Origin: Dryocosmus kuriphilus
Taxonomy: Eukaryota; Arthropoda; Insecta; Hymenoptera; Cynipidae
Assembly (NCBI GenBank): GCA_038277395.1
Contig: CM076190.1
Span: 133,820,372-133,884,371, forward strand
Length of the DNA stretch: 64,000 bases
Direction of reading: 5' to 3'
The notes beneath the pieces are model-generated. The model had not been told where the DNA came from. It did no database searches and worked only from the letters and a program-made list of their open reading frames with translations. Below are positions 34,690 to 45,799 of this stretch, in pieces. Both the position numbers and the translations under genes were made by a program. How positions within the stretch are numbered: the stretch's first letter is position 1; each line of letters opens with the position of its first letter.

Positions 34690-35420
34690 TATAAGCATTT
34701 TTAGACCAAAAATGGTGACAGTGTCTCAAAGACTTCCTATAAAAAAAAAAATTTGAAGAGTTTTCTTGATGAAAAATTTTATCAGATAGTAGGATAGCAG
34801 AGTCAACAATATTGTTAAGTATGCCAATTTTTTAATGAAGAGGATGGTTTGATAGAAAGTTCAAGTCTTGTTATGATATTACTTGAAATATCTCTGATGA
34901 TTTTTAAATCCAGAAAAGTAATTGAATTGTCAGATTCAATTCATGAGCGAACTGAAGTTATGGTAACTAATAAATGTTGAAATCGTGTATTGAATTTTAT
35001 CTTTAGGAATAATAAGAAAAGTACCATCAACATATCTAGAATAGATATGAATTTTATAAGCTTATCTCGTAAATATTTCAATTTCTAAATTTTGTAAAAC
35101 TAAATCTGCTAAAATCGCAGGAAACTGGGGAACCCTTCGGAGTTCCAAACTTTTTTTTATAATAAGATTTACCAAACTGAAAAAATGTAAATTTCATCAA
35201 AAGAAAAATTCCTTCTCTGAAATCATCCAATGGAATATTAGTAAATTTGTTAATGTAATCCCATCTATTATCAATACTATTCAAAACTAAATCGAAAGGT
35301 ATATTTGAGAGAAGAGAACAAACATCTAGAGACATAAAAATATGATTATCAGAAATATTTTCTTTAATAATAGATTCACGAAAGAAAAAATAATTTTTTA
35401 TATATGATTTAGGTTTCAGA
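34690..35420 (-). pseudogene. Penelope-like element reverse transcriptase fragment
   Basis: Minus strand. The best frame (35335-35078) reads MSLDVCSLLSNIPFDLVLNS, then KKFGTPKGSPVSCDF, the RT blocks containing the first catalytic Asp and the GTPxGSPxS motif. The frame stays open upstream (FFRESIIKENISDNHIFM). After a frameshift, SRYVDGTFLIIPKDKIQYTI occurs near 35060-34990. The catalytic YxDD box reads YVDG, so the second Asp is lost. Further decayed pieces (NFLSNHPLH, AILLSDK-like) continue to about 34690. No GIY-YIG endonuclease domain was found nearby. Confidence 0.75.
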
Positions 35421-35940
35421 AGTTAAGTCAAAAATAATACACAAAAATAATACAGATGGTTGAAAAGAGGAAAAACAAAATGGTGAAACGTGACTCTTGG
35501 AGTCACTTTGTCAAACGGAAAAGGATGTTACAATGTATCTGAGCGCACGTGAATCTTGTCCACCTTATCGACAATATTAATAACCCAACCTCAGTTACGG
35601 AATCGCTGCGCTGTCCCTGACATTATTTCCAACCGATCCGAATCCCGATAAGAATCAACCCCTCCGGCAGGGGTTCCTCCCGGAAGAAGAAATCGAGTCA
35701 AGGCTTTACCTATGAATCATGGAAGCTGCATGAGTTACAAGTCTCTCGACGCCGTAATCTACAACTTGTAGGTTTGATCTCACCTCGAGAATGTACGTGT
35801 GCAATGTGCAATGTACATCTCAACACAGAAAAAACAGAAGATAAAATGTGTTGCAGATAAATTTTTGAACGGTTAAAGATTGAACATATTTCGGCGATTT
35901 TTTTCAACGAGGTTAGGAGAATAATTCTGACGTCATCTAC
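35421..35940. other. No gene seen
   Basis: Moderate-GC unique DNA (for example 35580-35760). Small frames on the minus strand show no recognisable domain. A short hairpin CCCCTCCGGCAGGGG lies at 35660-35675. It directly precedes the hAT element with the TACGCCAT duplication. Confidence 0.4.
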
Positions 35941-36151
35941 TACGCCATTAGGGATGGGCAAATCGATTCCGATTCTTTCGAAGAATCGATTCTCGCTGCC
36001 TCAGAATCGATTTTCTGAAATCGAGGTTGGGCTGTCGAGAATCGATCCCTGAATCGATTCCGCCAGTCGATTCTTCGATTCTCTCCTATAAATCCAACAC
36101 TGTCAAAAACAGGGACAGGACCGCGGACGCGTAGCAACTTGCAACTAAGTA

Positions 36152-37100
36152 CGAGACACGTCCAGAAAGTAAGTGTACTCAATTTATGTAGGCTTCAAAA
36201 AAAATTTATTAAAACAAAAACATAGTTGGTTACACTTGTACATGTAAGTTATTTTTCTACATAGTCACCATCCCTCTCGATGCAAGTGGTGGGCCGCGGG
36301 ATCAATTTTTTTATGCCTGACTCGAATAAGTCTCCCGCCAGCTCTTTCGCCCACTTTTCCACCTCCCCCTTCACCTCCTCGTCCGTTGAAAACTTGATTC
36401 CACCCATGTGCACCTTCAGGGAAGTGAAGAGATAGAAATCTGAAGGGGCCAGGTCAGGGGAATACGGGAGGTGGTTCAAAACGTCCCATCCAAAAGAGTT
36501 CAGGAGTTGCTTCGTGCCGTTGGCCGTGTGAGGTTTGGCATTGTCAGCTGTTTTGGGGCCCACCTCGCAGACAATTTCCGATATCCGAGAGTTTCTGTGA
36601 TTGTTTCGTGTAACAGGGATCTGGAGATTTGCGGAAACATCGCAGAAAGATCATCTAACGTCAATCTGCGATCATCACGGACCGCAATCTCGATTTTTTC
36701 CACAAGTTCGTCAATCACCATTGAAAGTCTTCCGCTTCTCTGATCTTCATGCACGGAAGTACGGCCATTTTTAAATTCGCGACACCACTTGTACACACTC
36801 GTACGATTCATAGCTCCGTTACCGTAAACAGTTTTCACCTCATTATAAATCTCAACTGGAGCTTTTCCCTTCACAACGAGATAGCGAATGACGGCGCGAA
36901 TTTCGCACTTGGCGGGAGATACGATCGACATTTTTTTGCGAGAGATGCTACTGCGTCAAGAGTTTTCAACACACTAACCTCGGATTGGTCTCGTTTTGAA
37001 GGGGAGGGGTCAGGCTACGCGGCAGTGTTGCCAACATGTCGAAAAAGTATTCCCTACAGCTGTGAGAGTACCAGTACACTTACTTTCTGGACGTGCCTCG
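36152..37100 (-). mobile_element. mariner element, internally deleted, nested in hAT
   Basis: 949 bp, flanked by TA (36150-51, 37101-02). Its 27 bp inverted repeats begin CGAGACACGTCCAGAAAGTA at the left and, read inward from the right, CGAGGCACGTCCAGAAAGTA, a one-base difference. It encodes a deleted transposase on the minus strand. Typical mariners are about 1.3 kb, so roughly 350 bp is missing. Confidence 0.93.
36249..36931 (-). pseudogene. mariner (DD34D) transposase with central deletion
   Basis: Minus strand, ATG 36931-36929. The N-terminal HTH part is intact (ATG start MSIVSPAKCEIRAVIRYLVV; YKWCREFKNGRTSV; SGRLSM; SRSLLHETITETLGYRKLSARW). At about 36570-36560 it jumps, with a frame change, to DNAKPHTANGTKQLL, then YSPDLAPSDFYLFTSLK, and ends CIERDGDYVEK. 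The second and third catalytic Asp survive with 34 residues between them. The first (usually in a TGDET-like context) is missing. It cannot be catalytic. Confidence 0.9.
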
Positions 37101-38122
37101 TACTAACTACTGCTAACTGCTGCATTGCTAGTTATGTAGTGCTTAGTAGTTGTTTCCTTTTGGCTTTTACCTACCACCTTCTACCACCATGCGCATTCCG
37201 ATGCGCACTAGATGATATTGTCTCCTTTTCTCACTCACGGAAGAGTGTGGTTAAAAAAGGAGACAACTACAAACTATTTCGCATGCTCGCTCGAATAGGG
37301 ATTTGTAGTGCGCGCAAATAATTATTTTTAATATAACAAATGCTATACAGTGTAATAATAAAAAATCAATTTTATAAAGTAAAACAAAAATTTTCTAGCT
37401 CAAATAAATAAGTTTTTTGTAAATTATTCTTTTTATTTACAAAATCGGTGTGAGTGTGAATGAGAGCACAATTCGCATGCTCATAAATGTGTTACTTAAA
37501 TATAAAAAGTATATAGTTTAAGAATGAAAAATAATTTTACCAATTCAAATTAAATGATAACGCTTCAAAAAATTACTTTTCAGATAAATTCTTCTTTTTA
37601 GTTCCAATAAATATGTATGATTGAAACTGAAAGAATTTTAGGGCGTTAGTTTATTCCTTTCATAAATTTAAAAGTTTTCAACTCACATGATTTCCAAATT
37701 ATTTAAATATAGTTTAAGCAGCTTCAAAAAATTATTTTTACATAAATTATTCCCTATATTCAAGAGGGAGAAAACTACTTATACGCAATGTGTCTGACTT
37801 CCGTTGCCGCGTAAGTAATTGTTTTAGTTGAACGAAGAGGCTTTTTTCAAAAGCAGGATTAATTTAAAATTATTATATTAAGTATATTATTATATTATAT
37901 TATTATGGGTAATATATTTATTATTTTATATTTATATATTATTTATATTTATTGATTATTCGTACAGCAGTGGGCTTTTCTACAGGTGGAAATCATTGGA
38001 ATCGGAATCGATTAATCGATTCCTATCGTCAACTTTTCGATTCCAGGAATCGACTCTTCATGTCGGAATCGTGGAATCGTCTAATCGATTATCAGAGACA
38101 CTTGCCCATCCCTATACGCCAT

Positions 38123-38951
38123 GTTGACATCTGAGCCAAGTAGGGTTGGACAGTTACCACTGATCTCTATTATACAATGGATTGGAAATACAGCGAAAAG
38201 CGAGTGACGCCAATTGAAAGCTGCGGCAGCCATATTCCTGTAGTACAATATTCACGCTTTTGGCGCGTAAATTTAAACTCATCATAAGGAATAAAAGTGT
38301 TTCAGAGAGAAATCTTACGATGTAATAGGTGAAAAATAACGCTAAAAATTCAATATAATTAATTTTAAATTCGTAAACTGAAAATACGGAAAAATTGATA
38401 TAAACTAGGTTACTATCATCATTAATAAAATAATTATTTATTCAATAGATTTTAAAATAAGAATTAAAATTATGTAAGAAAATAATTTTCATTATAATTC
38501 AATTGTTGCAATATAAAAAAAATGAATTCTTAGGTTTTAAAAATTTGTCGTCATTTTTATACTTTGTAAATTTTGTTTCGAGAGAAGAGCATTATTTTTG
38601 CTTTACGAATATAGAGAATTCTTTCTATTTTTTATAATAATTTAATTTATACTTCATGACCACATAATTTTAATTAGGGCATAAATATATTTTTTTATTA
38701 TTTGCGAAAAAATTGCTTACATCGACACAAAGCATCTACCAGTTCCTGTATTGTATGACACTTCTTTGCAAAAATAACATTTTTAAATCTCACTAACAAC
38801 TCTAAAAATTATTTTCAGTTTACTTTATTTTCCCAAAAAACTATTTGAAAATATGAATGAGGTAGTTTTTTGGCCCCACCGTACGTTTGGTTACGTGGGG
38901 GGAAGATTTTCCTTAATTATGTTTGTTAAGGGCAGGTGACACACACAAAAT
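38123..38951. other. No gene seen
   Basis: Unique sequence near 38130-38280, then AT-rich. At 38867-38902 the phrase TTTTTGGCCCCACCGTACG followed by GTTACGTGGGG recurs in the same orientation at about 40137-40170. These two copies bracket the foldback element at 38952-39780. Confidence 0.4.
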
Positions 38952-39780
38952 TGCTATACTACCGACCTCAATTTTTAGGATTTATCAATTTATTTTTTGA
39001 ATCACAGAATTTTTTTTTGTAAGTAAAATATCGGACTGAAACTTTGGGAAATGCATGAGAAGACAATTAATTGCGTTTGTATATATTATTTGAGTAGGAA
39101 TTTTGAAAAAAGTTTCGACGAAATTAAAACTGGAAAGTTTTGGAGCAGATGAATAAAATCCCCAGAAAATTTTTGAATCTCGGAACTTTTTTTATACATG
39201 ATATATTGGCCTAAAACTTTCAGAGAAGCAAAAGGGGACAATAAACTACGTTTGTATACGCGATTTAAGCATAAATAACGCAAAAAATATTTTTAATTAA
39301 TATATAAATTCCCAGAAGATACCGAACGTGCTGTTGAACTCTGTAATCAATTTGTCTTTCTCTCAGTGGAGCGGTATTGAGGTAAACAACTCCTCTGTCT
39401 TAAAGAAAATTAGGTAAACATCGTTAGAAAACATTATAAACAATTTTTGTACTTATAGTGCAAATAAACAAACTAATATGTAAGTTCGCAGTGTCGCGGG
39501 TCACCTGTCAGTGAATCCGAGGCGTGCCGCGTGGCGCACGCCATCGCTCTGCCATTGCGAGCGGTGCTGATTGGAGATAGCATGAAAAATGCTTCTCCCA
39601 TTTTAATTTCGTCGAAAAAAACCTTTTTCAAAATTCCTACACAAATAATGTATACAAACGCAATTTAATGTCTTCTCATGCATTTCCCGAAGTTTCAGTC
39701 CGATATTTTATTTACAAAAAAAGTTCTGAGATTCAAAAGATAAATTGATAAATCCTGAAAATAAAGTTTACTATATCCTT
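38952..39780. repeat. Foldback element, ~170 bp arms, with a third diverged arm copy
   Basis: 38970-39137 and 39594-39775 are inverted copies; shared phrases include GGATTTATCAATTTAT, GAAATGCATGAGAAGAC and AATTTTGAAAAAAGTTTCGA. A diverged direct copy of the left arm follows at 39180-39290. The loop (39300-39590) includes a more GC-rich stretch (39490-39560). No coding capacity is evident. Confidence 0.75.
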
Positions 39781-40495
39781 TGTAACTAAAAAAGGAAAAG
39801 TGCATCGGTTTGCATTTACTATTTTTAAAATAAACTTTTATTGTTCCTAGAACTCTAAGCTTTGCCACACACGGTCCTTTTGCATTAATGAATATTTTCC
39901 CAAATTTTGCCGCTTTTCGAAACATTTATTTTTAAATATGGGAGAAAAATATCGATCTTAGGACTCGATTCGTCGGTCAATTTCAGTGGCACATGCCATT
40001 AAATAAACAAAATTCAAAGAATATTATTGAAAAATGCGTTCCGTTGTACCGAACCGGAATTTTATAAACTTTTATTTTTTTAAATTTGCAAATTGGATGA
40101 AAAATGTGGGCTGAAAATTGATTCGTCCAGAGATTTTTTTTGTTTTTTGGCTCCACTGTGTGGTCAGTTACGTGGGGCGTATTTATGCGATAAGAGCATT
40201 AATCGGGGTGTTGCTTGCATAATGAGTGGATACTCGTACGAACCAGGTTCAGCTCATGACACTGACCACCGGCGGATCGCGTGGGTGTAAACTTGCATCG
40301 CTTCATAAATCCTTGCTAGCTCAAACACGTTCACCTACAAGACCAGACCGACAACAGAGAAAGAGGGACAGAGACAGAGCAATCGGATCGAGTCGAGAAG
40401 AAAAACAATGGCGCCTTCAAGACTCAGAGAGCACGGGAGCAAAGGGTTCTAGAACCACCAGGGAAGTCAATTCTAGAGCAGAACTTGTCGAATCT
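39781..40495. other. No gene seen
   Basis: Mixed AT-rich DNA, then a moderate-GC stretch with purine-rich tracts at 40340-40420. Overlapping small frames show no domain. It ends at the terminal repeat of the next hAT element. Confidence 0.4.
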
Positions 40496-40579
40496 CAGGG
40501 CTCGAAACTGATCAAGCCTCAAAAAATAATAAAATAATAACAATATTTTCAAAAGAACAGTAACCAAAAAAAAAAAAGA

Positions 40580-41755
40580 TCTGTTCGCGCGGAGTATGAG
40601 CGCGCCTAGGGCGCGCGCGTCTGTTGGCACTCGCGCTTCGCGCTCCATAGATTATTCACCTCGCGCTACGCGCTCGGTGTTTATGGATCGTATAAACCTT
40701 TAAATGAAAAATTACAAAAGAAATTATTTTACTTAAGGCTCTATCGCCCTTAAGAAATACATTATCATCATGACACTCGCGCTTCGCGTTCGATAATTAC
40801 ATTTTTTTTAAACACATTGTAGATTGGTAAAGTTTTTTAGTGATTTTCCAAATTTTCATAATACAGGATTTCGATTCTTAAAAGTAAAACGATGAGTCTT
40901 ATAAATAAATTTTGTAGCTCTTTCCAAGGTGAACAATTCTGCTTGTTAATATTTTCTCATATTTTGCACAGTTTTCCTGAAAAGTGGTTTTCTTTATATT
41001 TCATAACATATTTCACGAATAACACAAAAACTACGGGTCTGCTCAAAAAAATGATAGAGCAAATTTGTAGATCTTTTTGAGGTGAACAACTTTGCTTATT
41101 ATCATTTTTCCGTATCTTGCATAGTTTGGCGTCAAATTTGAAATTTTTGATTTTTAATAACGTTTTATCGATTAAAACAAAAAATGGTTAAAACAAAATT
41201 TGTAGAGATTTTTGAATTGAACCACTTTGTTCTTTACCATTTTTTTGTGAATATTTTGGCGGGAAACCAGAGTTTTTTAATTTTAATAGCGTTTTCTTGA
41301 TTAAAACGAAAACCGTTCATTTTATCAAAAAACGGTTAAGACAAAATTTGTAGATTTTTTCAAGATGAACAATTTTACTCTCTTATATTTTTTTTGTATC
41401 TCTCATAGTTTAGCCGGAAAATGGATTTTTTGATTTTGTGAAAACCGTTTTTGATGGATAAAACCATAACCGTTGGTCAAAAACCGCTGGTTAACGAACT
41501 CGTCCTTTCTTTTTAGCCCTTAAGGAAGTGTACCAAAGTGCACTCCAATCCGATTAGTCCTTCGAAAGTTATCGTGGGAAAAGACGACAACGTCGACGAC
41601 AACAACAACAAGAACGACGACAACGACAGCAGACAGACAGACACCATCGTAAAAACCGTTTTTTCAGATTCAGGAGGTCTCAAAACGTGGAGATTTCATG
41701 AAATCCGCGAAAGTCAAATTTTACATAAATCTAATACCTTCTCTGATAAGAACGA
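40580..41755 (+). mobile_element. ~1.15 kb repeat with GC-rich end, arm 1
   Basis: It starts with GAGCGCGCCTAGGGCGCGCG and CTCGCGCTTCGCGCTC clusters and ends in CTAATACCTTCTCTGATAAG. The interior has ordered blocks (AATTTTGTAG, GTGAACAATT, AAAACCGTTTTTG), then a stretch rich in ACAACGACGACAACGACAG and AGACAGACAGACACC. It is an inverted near-copy of 41927-43060. Frames such as HSNPISPSKVIVGKDD (41538-41846) are also conserved in arm 2, so they may mark an old coding or structural segment. Superfamily unknown. Confidence 0.75.
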
Positions 41756-41926
41756 AATAACTCAAATTTGTAAAAAAAGTAACCAACATGAAAACAAATC
41801 TTTTTTAAAAAGAGCAATTTCACAAGGTTTACTGAGTATTAAATAGAATTTTGAATTATTCAGGATAACTGTCAAAAAAATAGCTTGAAATGAAAAGGCA
41901 ACACATCACGTGTTTTTTACATTCTC

Positions 41927-43060
41927 ATCAGAGAAGGTATTAGATTTATGTAAAATTTGACTTTCGCGGATTTCATGAAATCTCCGCGTTTTAGGACCCC
42001 CTGAATGAGAAAAACCGGTTTTTACGACGGTGACTGTCTGTCTGTTGTCGTTGTCGTCGTTGTCGTCGTCGTTGTCGTTGGCGTCTGTTCCCACGATAAC
42101 TTTCGAAGGACTAATCGGATTGGAGTGCGCTTTGGTATACTTCTTTAAGGGGTAAAAAGAAAGGACGAGTTCGTTGACCAGCGATTTTTGACCAACGGTT
42201 ACGGTTTTATCTATCAAAAACGGTTTTCACAAAATCAAAAAATCCATTTTCCGGCTAAACTATGAGAGATACAAAAAAAATGTAAGAAAGTAAAATTGTT
42301 CATCTCAAAAAAATCTACAAATTTTGTCTTGACCGTTCTTTGATAAAATGAACGGTTTTTGTTTTAATCAAGAAAACGATATTAAAATTTAAAAATTCTG
42401 GCAAAAATGGTAAAGAACAAAGTTGTTCAATTTAAAAAGATCTACAAGTTTTGTTTTAACTATTTTTTGATAAAATGCACGCTTTTTGTTTTAATCGATA
42501 AAACTTTATTAAAAATGAAGATTTTCAAATTTCCCGCCAAACTATGCAAGATACAGAAAAATAATAACAAACAAAGTTGTTCGCCTCAAAAAGATCTACA
42601 AATTTGCTCTCTATCATTTTTTTGAGCAGACGCGTAGTTTGTGAGTTATTCGTGAAATATGTTATGAAATATAAAGAAAACCACTTTTCAGCAAAACTAT
42701 GCAAGATATGAGAAAATATTAACAAGCAGAATTGTTCACCTTGGAAAGAGCTACAACATTTATTTATAAGACTCATCGTTTTACTTTTAAGAATCGAAAT
42801 CCTGTATTGTGAAACTTTGGAAAATCACAAAAAAAACTTTACCAATCTACAATGTGTTTAAAAAAAATGTAATTATCGAGCGCGAAGGTCATGATGAGAA
42901 TGTATTCCTTAAAAGGGCGATAGAGCCTTAAGTAAACTAATTTCTTTTGTAATTTTTAATTTAAAGGTATATACGATCCATACACACCGAGCGCGAAGCG
43001 CGAGTGCCAACAGACGCGCGCCCTAGGCGCGCTCATACTTCGCGCGAAGCGCGCGATGAT
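41927..43060 (-). mobile_element. ~1.15 kb repeat with GC-rich end, arm 2 (inverted)
   Basis: Inverted counterpart of 40580-41755. It begins CTCATCAGAGAAGGTATTAG and ends with GCGCGAAGCGCGAGTGCC, CCCTAGGCGCGCTC and CGCGCGAAGCGCGCG. The minus-strand frame 42217-41906 preserves SNPISPSKVIVGTD and KTRRFHEIRESQILHKSNTF, matching arm 1. The loop between the arms (41756-41926) is not part of the element: it matches 48220-48390 of element B. Confidence 0.75.
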
Positions 43061-43119
43061 TTGCAGATTTTTTTTTCGGTTTAAACCGAAGTAATTTTAA
43101 GTCAAACATTTTAAAATAT

Positions 43120-45470
43120 ATGATGGTGAAATTTTCAAAAAAAGAATTGATTTTCAAACAAAAATAGTTGAATTTTCAAGAAAAAATACAAACAGGATTT
43201 TCAACAAAAAATAGTTCAATTATTATCAATCAAAGAAAAGGAATATTAAAAAATAGCTGAATTTCCAACTTTTCAATAAAAAACGTAACAACTGAAATTT
43301 AAACCAAAATATTTTAATTTTTGATTTAAAAAAATATATATTTTTAACAAAACAGTAAATTTTTAATGAAAAACGGTTACACTTTCAACAAAAATATTCA
43401 TTTTAAACAGAATAGTTTAATTATTAACAATATAGTTGAATTTTCAACTAAAAAAGACGAACTTTCAAACGAAAATGTTCTAGTTAACTTAAACCAAAAA
43501 ACATTATTCGAAACCAAATGCAGTTGAATATTCAACCAAAAATGCATTTTTACCAAAACCCTAAAATATAAAAAAAAAAAATTGTTAAATTTTCAACTAA
43601 AAAAGATGAATTCTCAATCAAAAATGGAGCAGCTATATTTTGAACGAAAAAGGTTCATTTTGAACCAACAGAAGTTGAACTTTCAACAAAAAAAAAAAAA
43701 AATTAATTTCCAACCAAAATATTTGAACGTTTCATCAAAGAAGTTCATTTTCAAAAAAAAAAAAAGAAAAAAAGAAATGAACTTCTAATAAAAAATAGTT
43801 ATATTTTCAAGAACAAAAAAATTAATCTAACACAATAGTTTAATTTTTAACTGAAGAAGATCAATTATTAACAAAATAGTTGAATTATTAACCCAAAAAA
43901 AGAAATTTTTCATAAAACATTTGAATTTTAACATAAGAAAGATAAACTTTAAAGGAAAAAAATTGATTTTCAGTCAAACAGTTGAATACTGTCAAACGAA
44001 AAACATAATTTTGCAACCAAAGATACATTTTTCTTAAATCATAGAATTTCCCAAACAAAATTAAATTTTCATCTAAAAAAGATGAATTCTCAATCAAACA
44101 TGAAACAGCTTAATTTTGTACAAAAAAGGTTAATTTTGAATAAAAATAGTTGAATTTTCAACCAAAAAAAAATTATCTTTTAACCAAAATTTTTGAATTT
44201 TTCATTTAAAAAAAAATTCTATTTTCAACAACAAAAAATTATTTTTTTTGGTTGATTTCGTTTCAGTCTATTCAGAAAATTACATTCCTCAATACAGAGG
44301 AAAATAATAATCCGAACATAAACATTTCTAAAAATTACTACTTCACATCATATTATTATCAGAATTTTTTTTATTAGTTTTCAACGGACTGGTTTACCTT
44401 TTAACTGCAAAAGACAAATTTTTATCAAAATAACTGAATTATCAACCCAAAAAATAAATTTTCAATAAAACATTTTCTACACAAGAAAAATGAAATCCCC
44501 CAAAAAAATAGAATTTCAGTCAAGAAGTTGAATTTTCAACCAAAAAACATGATTTTTCAACAACAGATTTATTTTTAAGGGAACTGTTGAATTTCCCCCA
44601 AAAAATGGTTAAATTTTTAACTAAAAAAGATGAATTTTCAACCCAAATTGAACAGCTAAATTTTGAACAGAAAAATATGAATTTTGAACTAAAAATAGTT
44701 AAAATTTTAATCACAAAAAATTAATTTTCAACAAAAAAATGAATTTTTAATTAAGAATAGTTATATTTTCAAGAACAAAAAGCTAGTTTTTAACTGAATA
44801 GTTTAATTTTCACCTAAAAAGACCAGTTTTTAACAAAATAGTTGAATTTTCACGTAAAAAAATGAATTAAAAAAAATTGGTTTTCAGTCAAAAAGTTGAA
44901 TTGTCAACTAAAAAACATGATTTTTCAACGAAAGATGAAATTTTTAACAAAATTATTGAAATTTCAAATATGACAGATGAATTTTCAAACAAAAATGTTA
45001 TAGTTGATTTTTGAAAAAAAAAATTAATTTTCAAACAAAAGCAGTAAAATTATTAATTCAGAAAAAAAGGGAATTTTCAACAAAACAGTTGAATTTACAC
45101 CCAACAAAGATGAATTTAAAAAAAATAGTTTTTAACTAAAAATGAAGTTTGGGCAGACTTGCTGAATTTGTAAGAAAATACTAAAGTTGAATTTCAGCTG
45201 AAAAAATTAATCCTCAATCAAAAACGATGAATTTTTAATCAAAATTGTACTATTTGCCTTTTGGCCCAAAAAAGAATATTTTTTCTGCTAAAAATAGTTG
45301 AATTATCAACCCCAAAAAAAGCAACTTTCAACAAAGAAAAATAGATTTTAATCATAAATAGTTTAATGTTCAAACAAACAGTTGGATTATTAACAAAGAA
45401 ATTATTTCTAAACAAAAAATGTTAGAAACGATTTTTGAACTAAAATAGACTTTTTTCAACCCAAAATAGT
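43120..45470. repeat. TTGAATTTTCAAC degenerate minisatellite, block A
   Basis: More than 2.3 kb of AT-rich units such as ATAGTTGAATTTTCAACC, AAAAAAGATGAATTTTCAA and AAAACATGATTTTTCAAC, roughly 30-40 bp apart and poorly ordered. It forms the interior of hAT-like element A; block B (48470-50390) is its counterpart. Frames crossing it are low-complexity artefacts. Confidence 0.85.
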
Positions 45471-45473
45471 TGA

Positions 45474-45700
45474 TTTTTTATGGGGTTTTATTAATTTTGT
45501 GAAAAGAGGGGAATTCTTTAAAAAGGGGAAAAATAGGGGAATAGGGGAAAAACTGAGAATTCTGAAATTCAATTTATGACGAAAGATTTCCAGGATCTTG
45601 TAATGAATTTCCGGTATTTCCCCTTATTTTCGAGGTGCAGAAATTTCCGGGCAAATTCTCGGTTTTCCCGAGTCGCTACATACCCTGGAAATATGCAACA
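45474..45700. repeat. GGGGAA-rich segment with CAGGGTATGTAGCGAC end
   Basis: After TTTTATGGGGTTTTATTA come GAGGGGAATTCTTTAAAAAG-type units, TTCCGG / TTTCCCC motifs, and GTCGCTACATACCCTGG. The last reads, inverted, as a hAT-MITE-like terminus. The same segment occurs in element B at about 50395-50655. It is probably an ancient insertion shared by both copies. Confidence 0.5.
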
Positions 45701-45799
45701 TCTAGTAACATGAAATAAAAAAATGCAACTTTTAAGTAACCACAAATAAAAAAAGTAACCAAATTACTAAAAAGTAACCCGTTCTGAGCCCTGAATGAA

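Larger units (their letters stand above)
35949..38114. mobile_element. Non-autonomous hAT element, GAATCGATTC-rich, with nested mariner
   Basis: Ends TAGGGATGGGCAA (35949) / TTGCCCATCCCTA (38114) are flanked by TACGCCAT at 35941-35948 and 38115-38122, a perfect 8 bp hAT duplication. Both ends (35955-36085 and 37985-38095) are packed with GAATCGATT/AATCGATTC repeats, probably subterminal binding sites. The interior is AT-rich and holds a 949 bp mariner (36152-37100); without it the element would be about 1.2 kb. No hAT transposase is encoded. Confidence 0.93.
40496..45793. mobile_element. Non-autonomous hAT-like element A, interrupted twice
   Basis: Left end CAGGGCTCGAAAC (40496), right end GTTCTGAGCCCTG (45793), an imperfect inverted repeat. 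Just inside the right end are AGTAACC/TTACTAAAAAGTAACC motifs typical of one hAT group. Element B at 48171-50758 has the same internal order without the two ~1.15 kb insertions at 40580-41755 and 41927-43060. Adjacent 8-mers (TCGAATCT, AATGAATT) do not form a clear duplication. No transposase. Confidence 0.7.

Noticed and set aside
36749..37321. 190-residue plus-strand frame spanning mariner and hAT interior
   Set aside because: It crosses the mariner boundary at 37100 and is antisense to the mariner transposase N terminus.
40580..43060. A single 2.5 kb palindromic element
   Set aside because: The loop and flanks match the uninterrupted element B, so two separate insertions explain it better.
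41900..43060. Helitron classification for the ~1.15 kb element (terminal mini-hairpin)
   Set aside because: A hairpin is present at one end but no CTRR follows it, and no 5' TC start or AT target was seen.
40496..45793. An 8 bp target duplication for hAT-like element A
   Set aside because: Flanking TCGAATCT and AATGAATT do not match; the element call rests on ends and internal similarity only.
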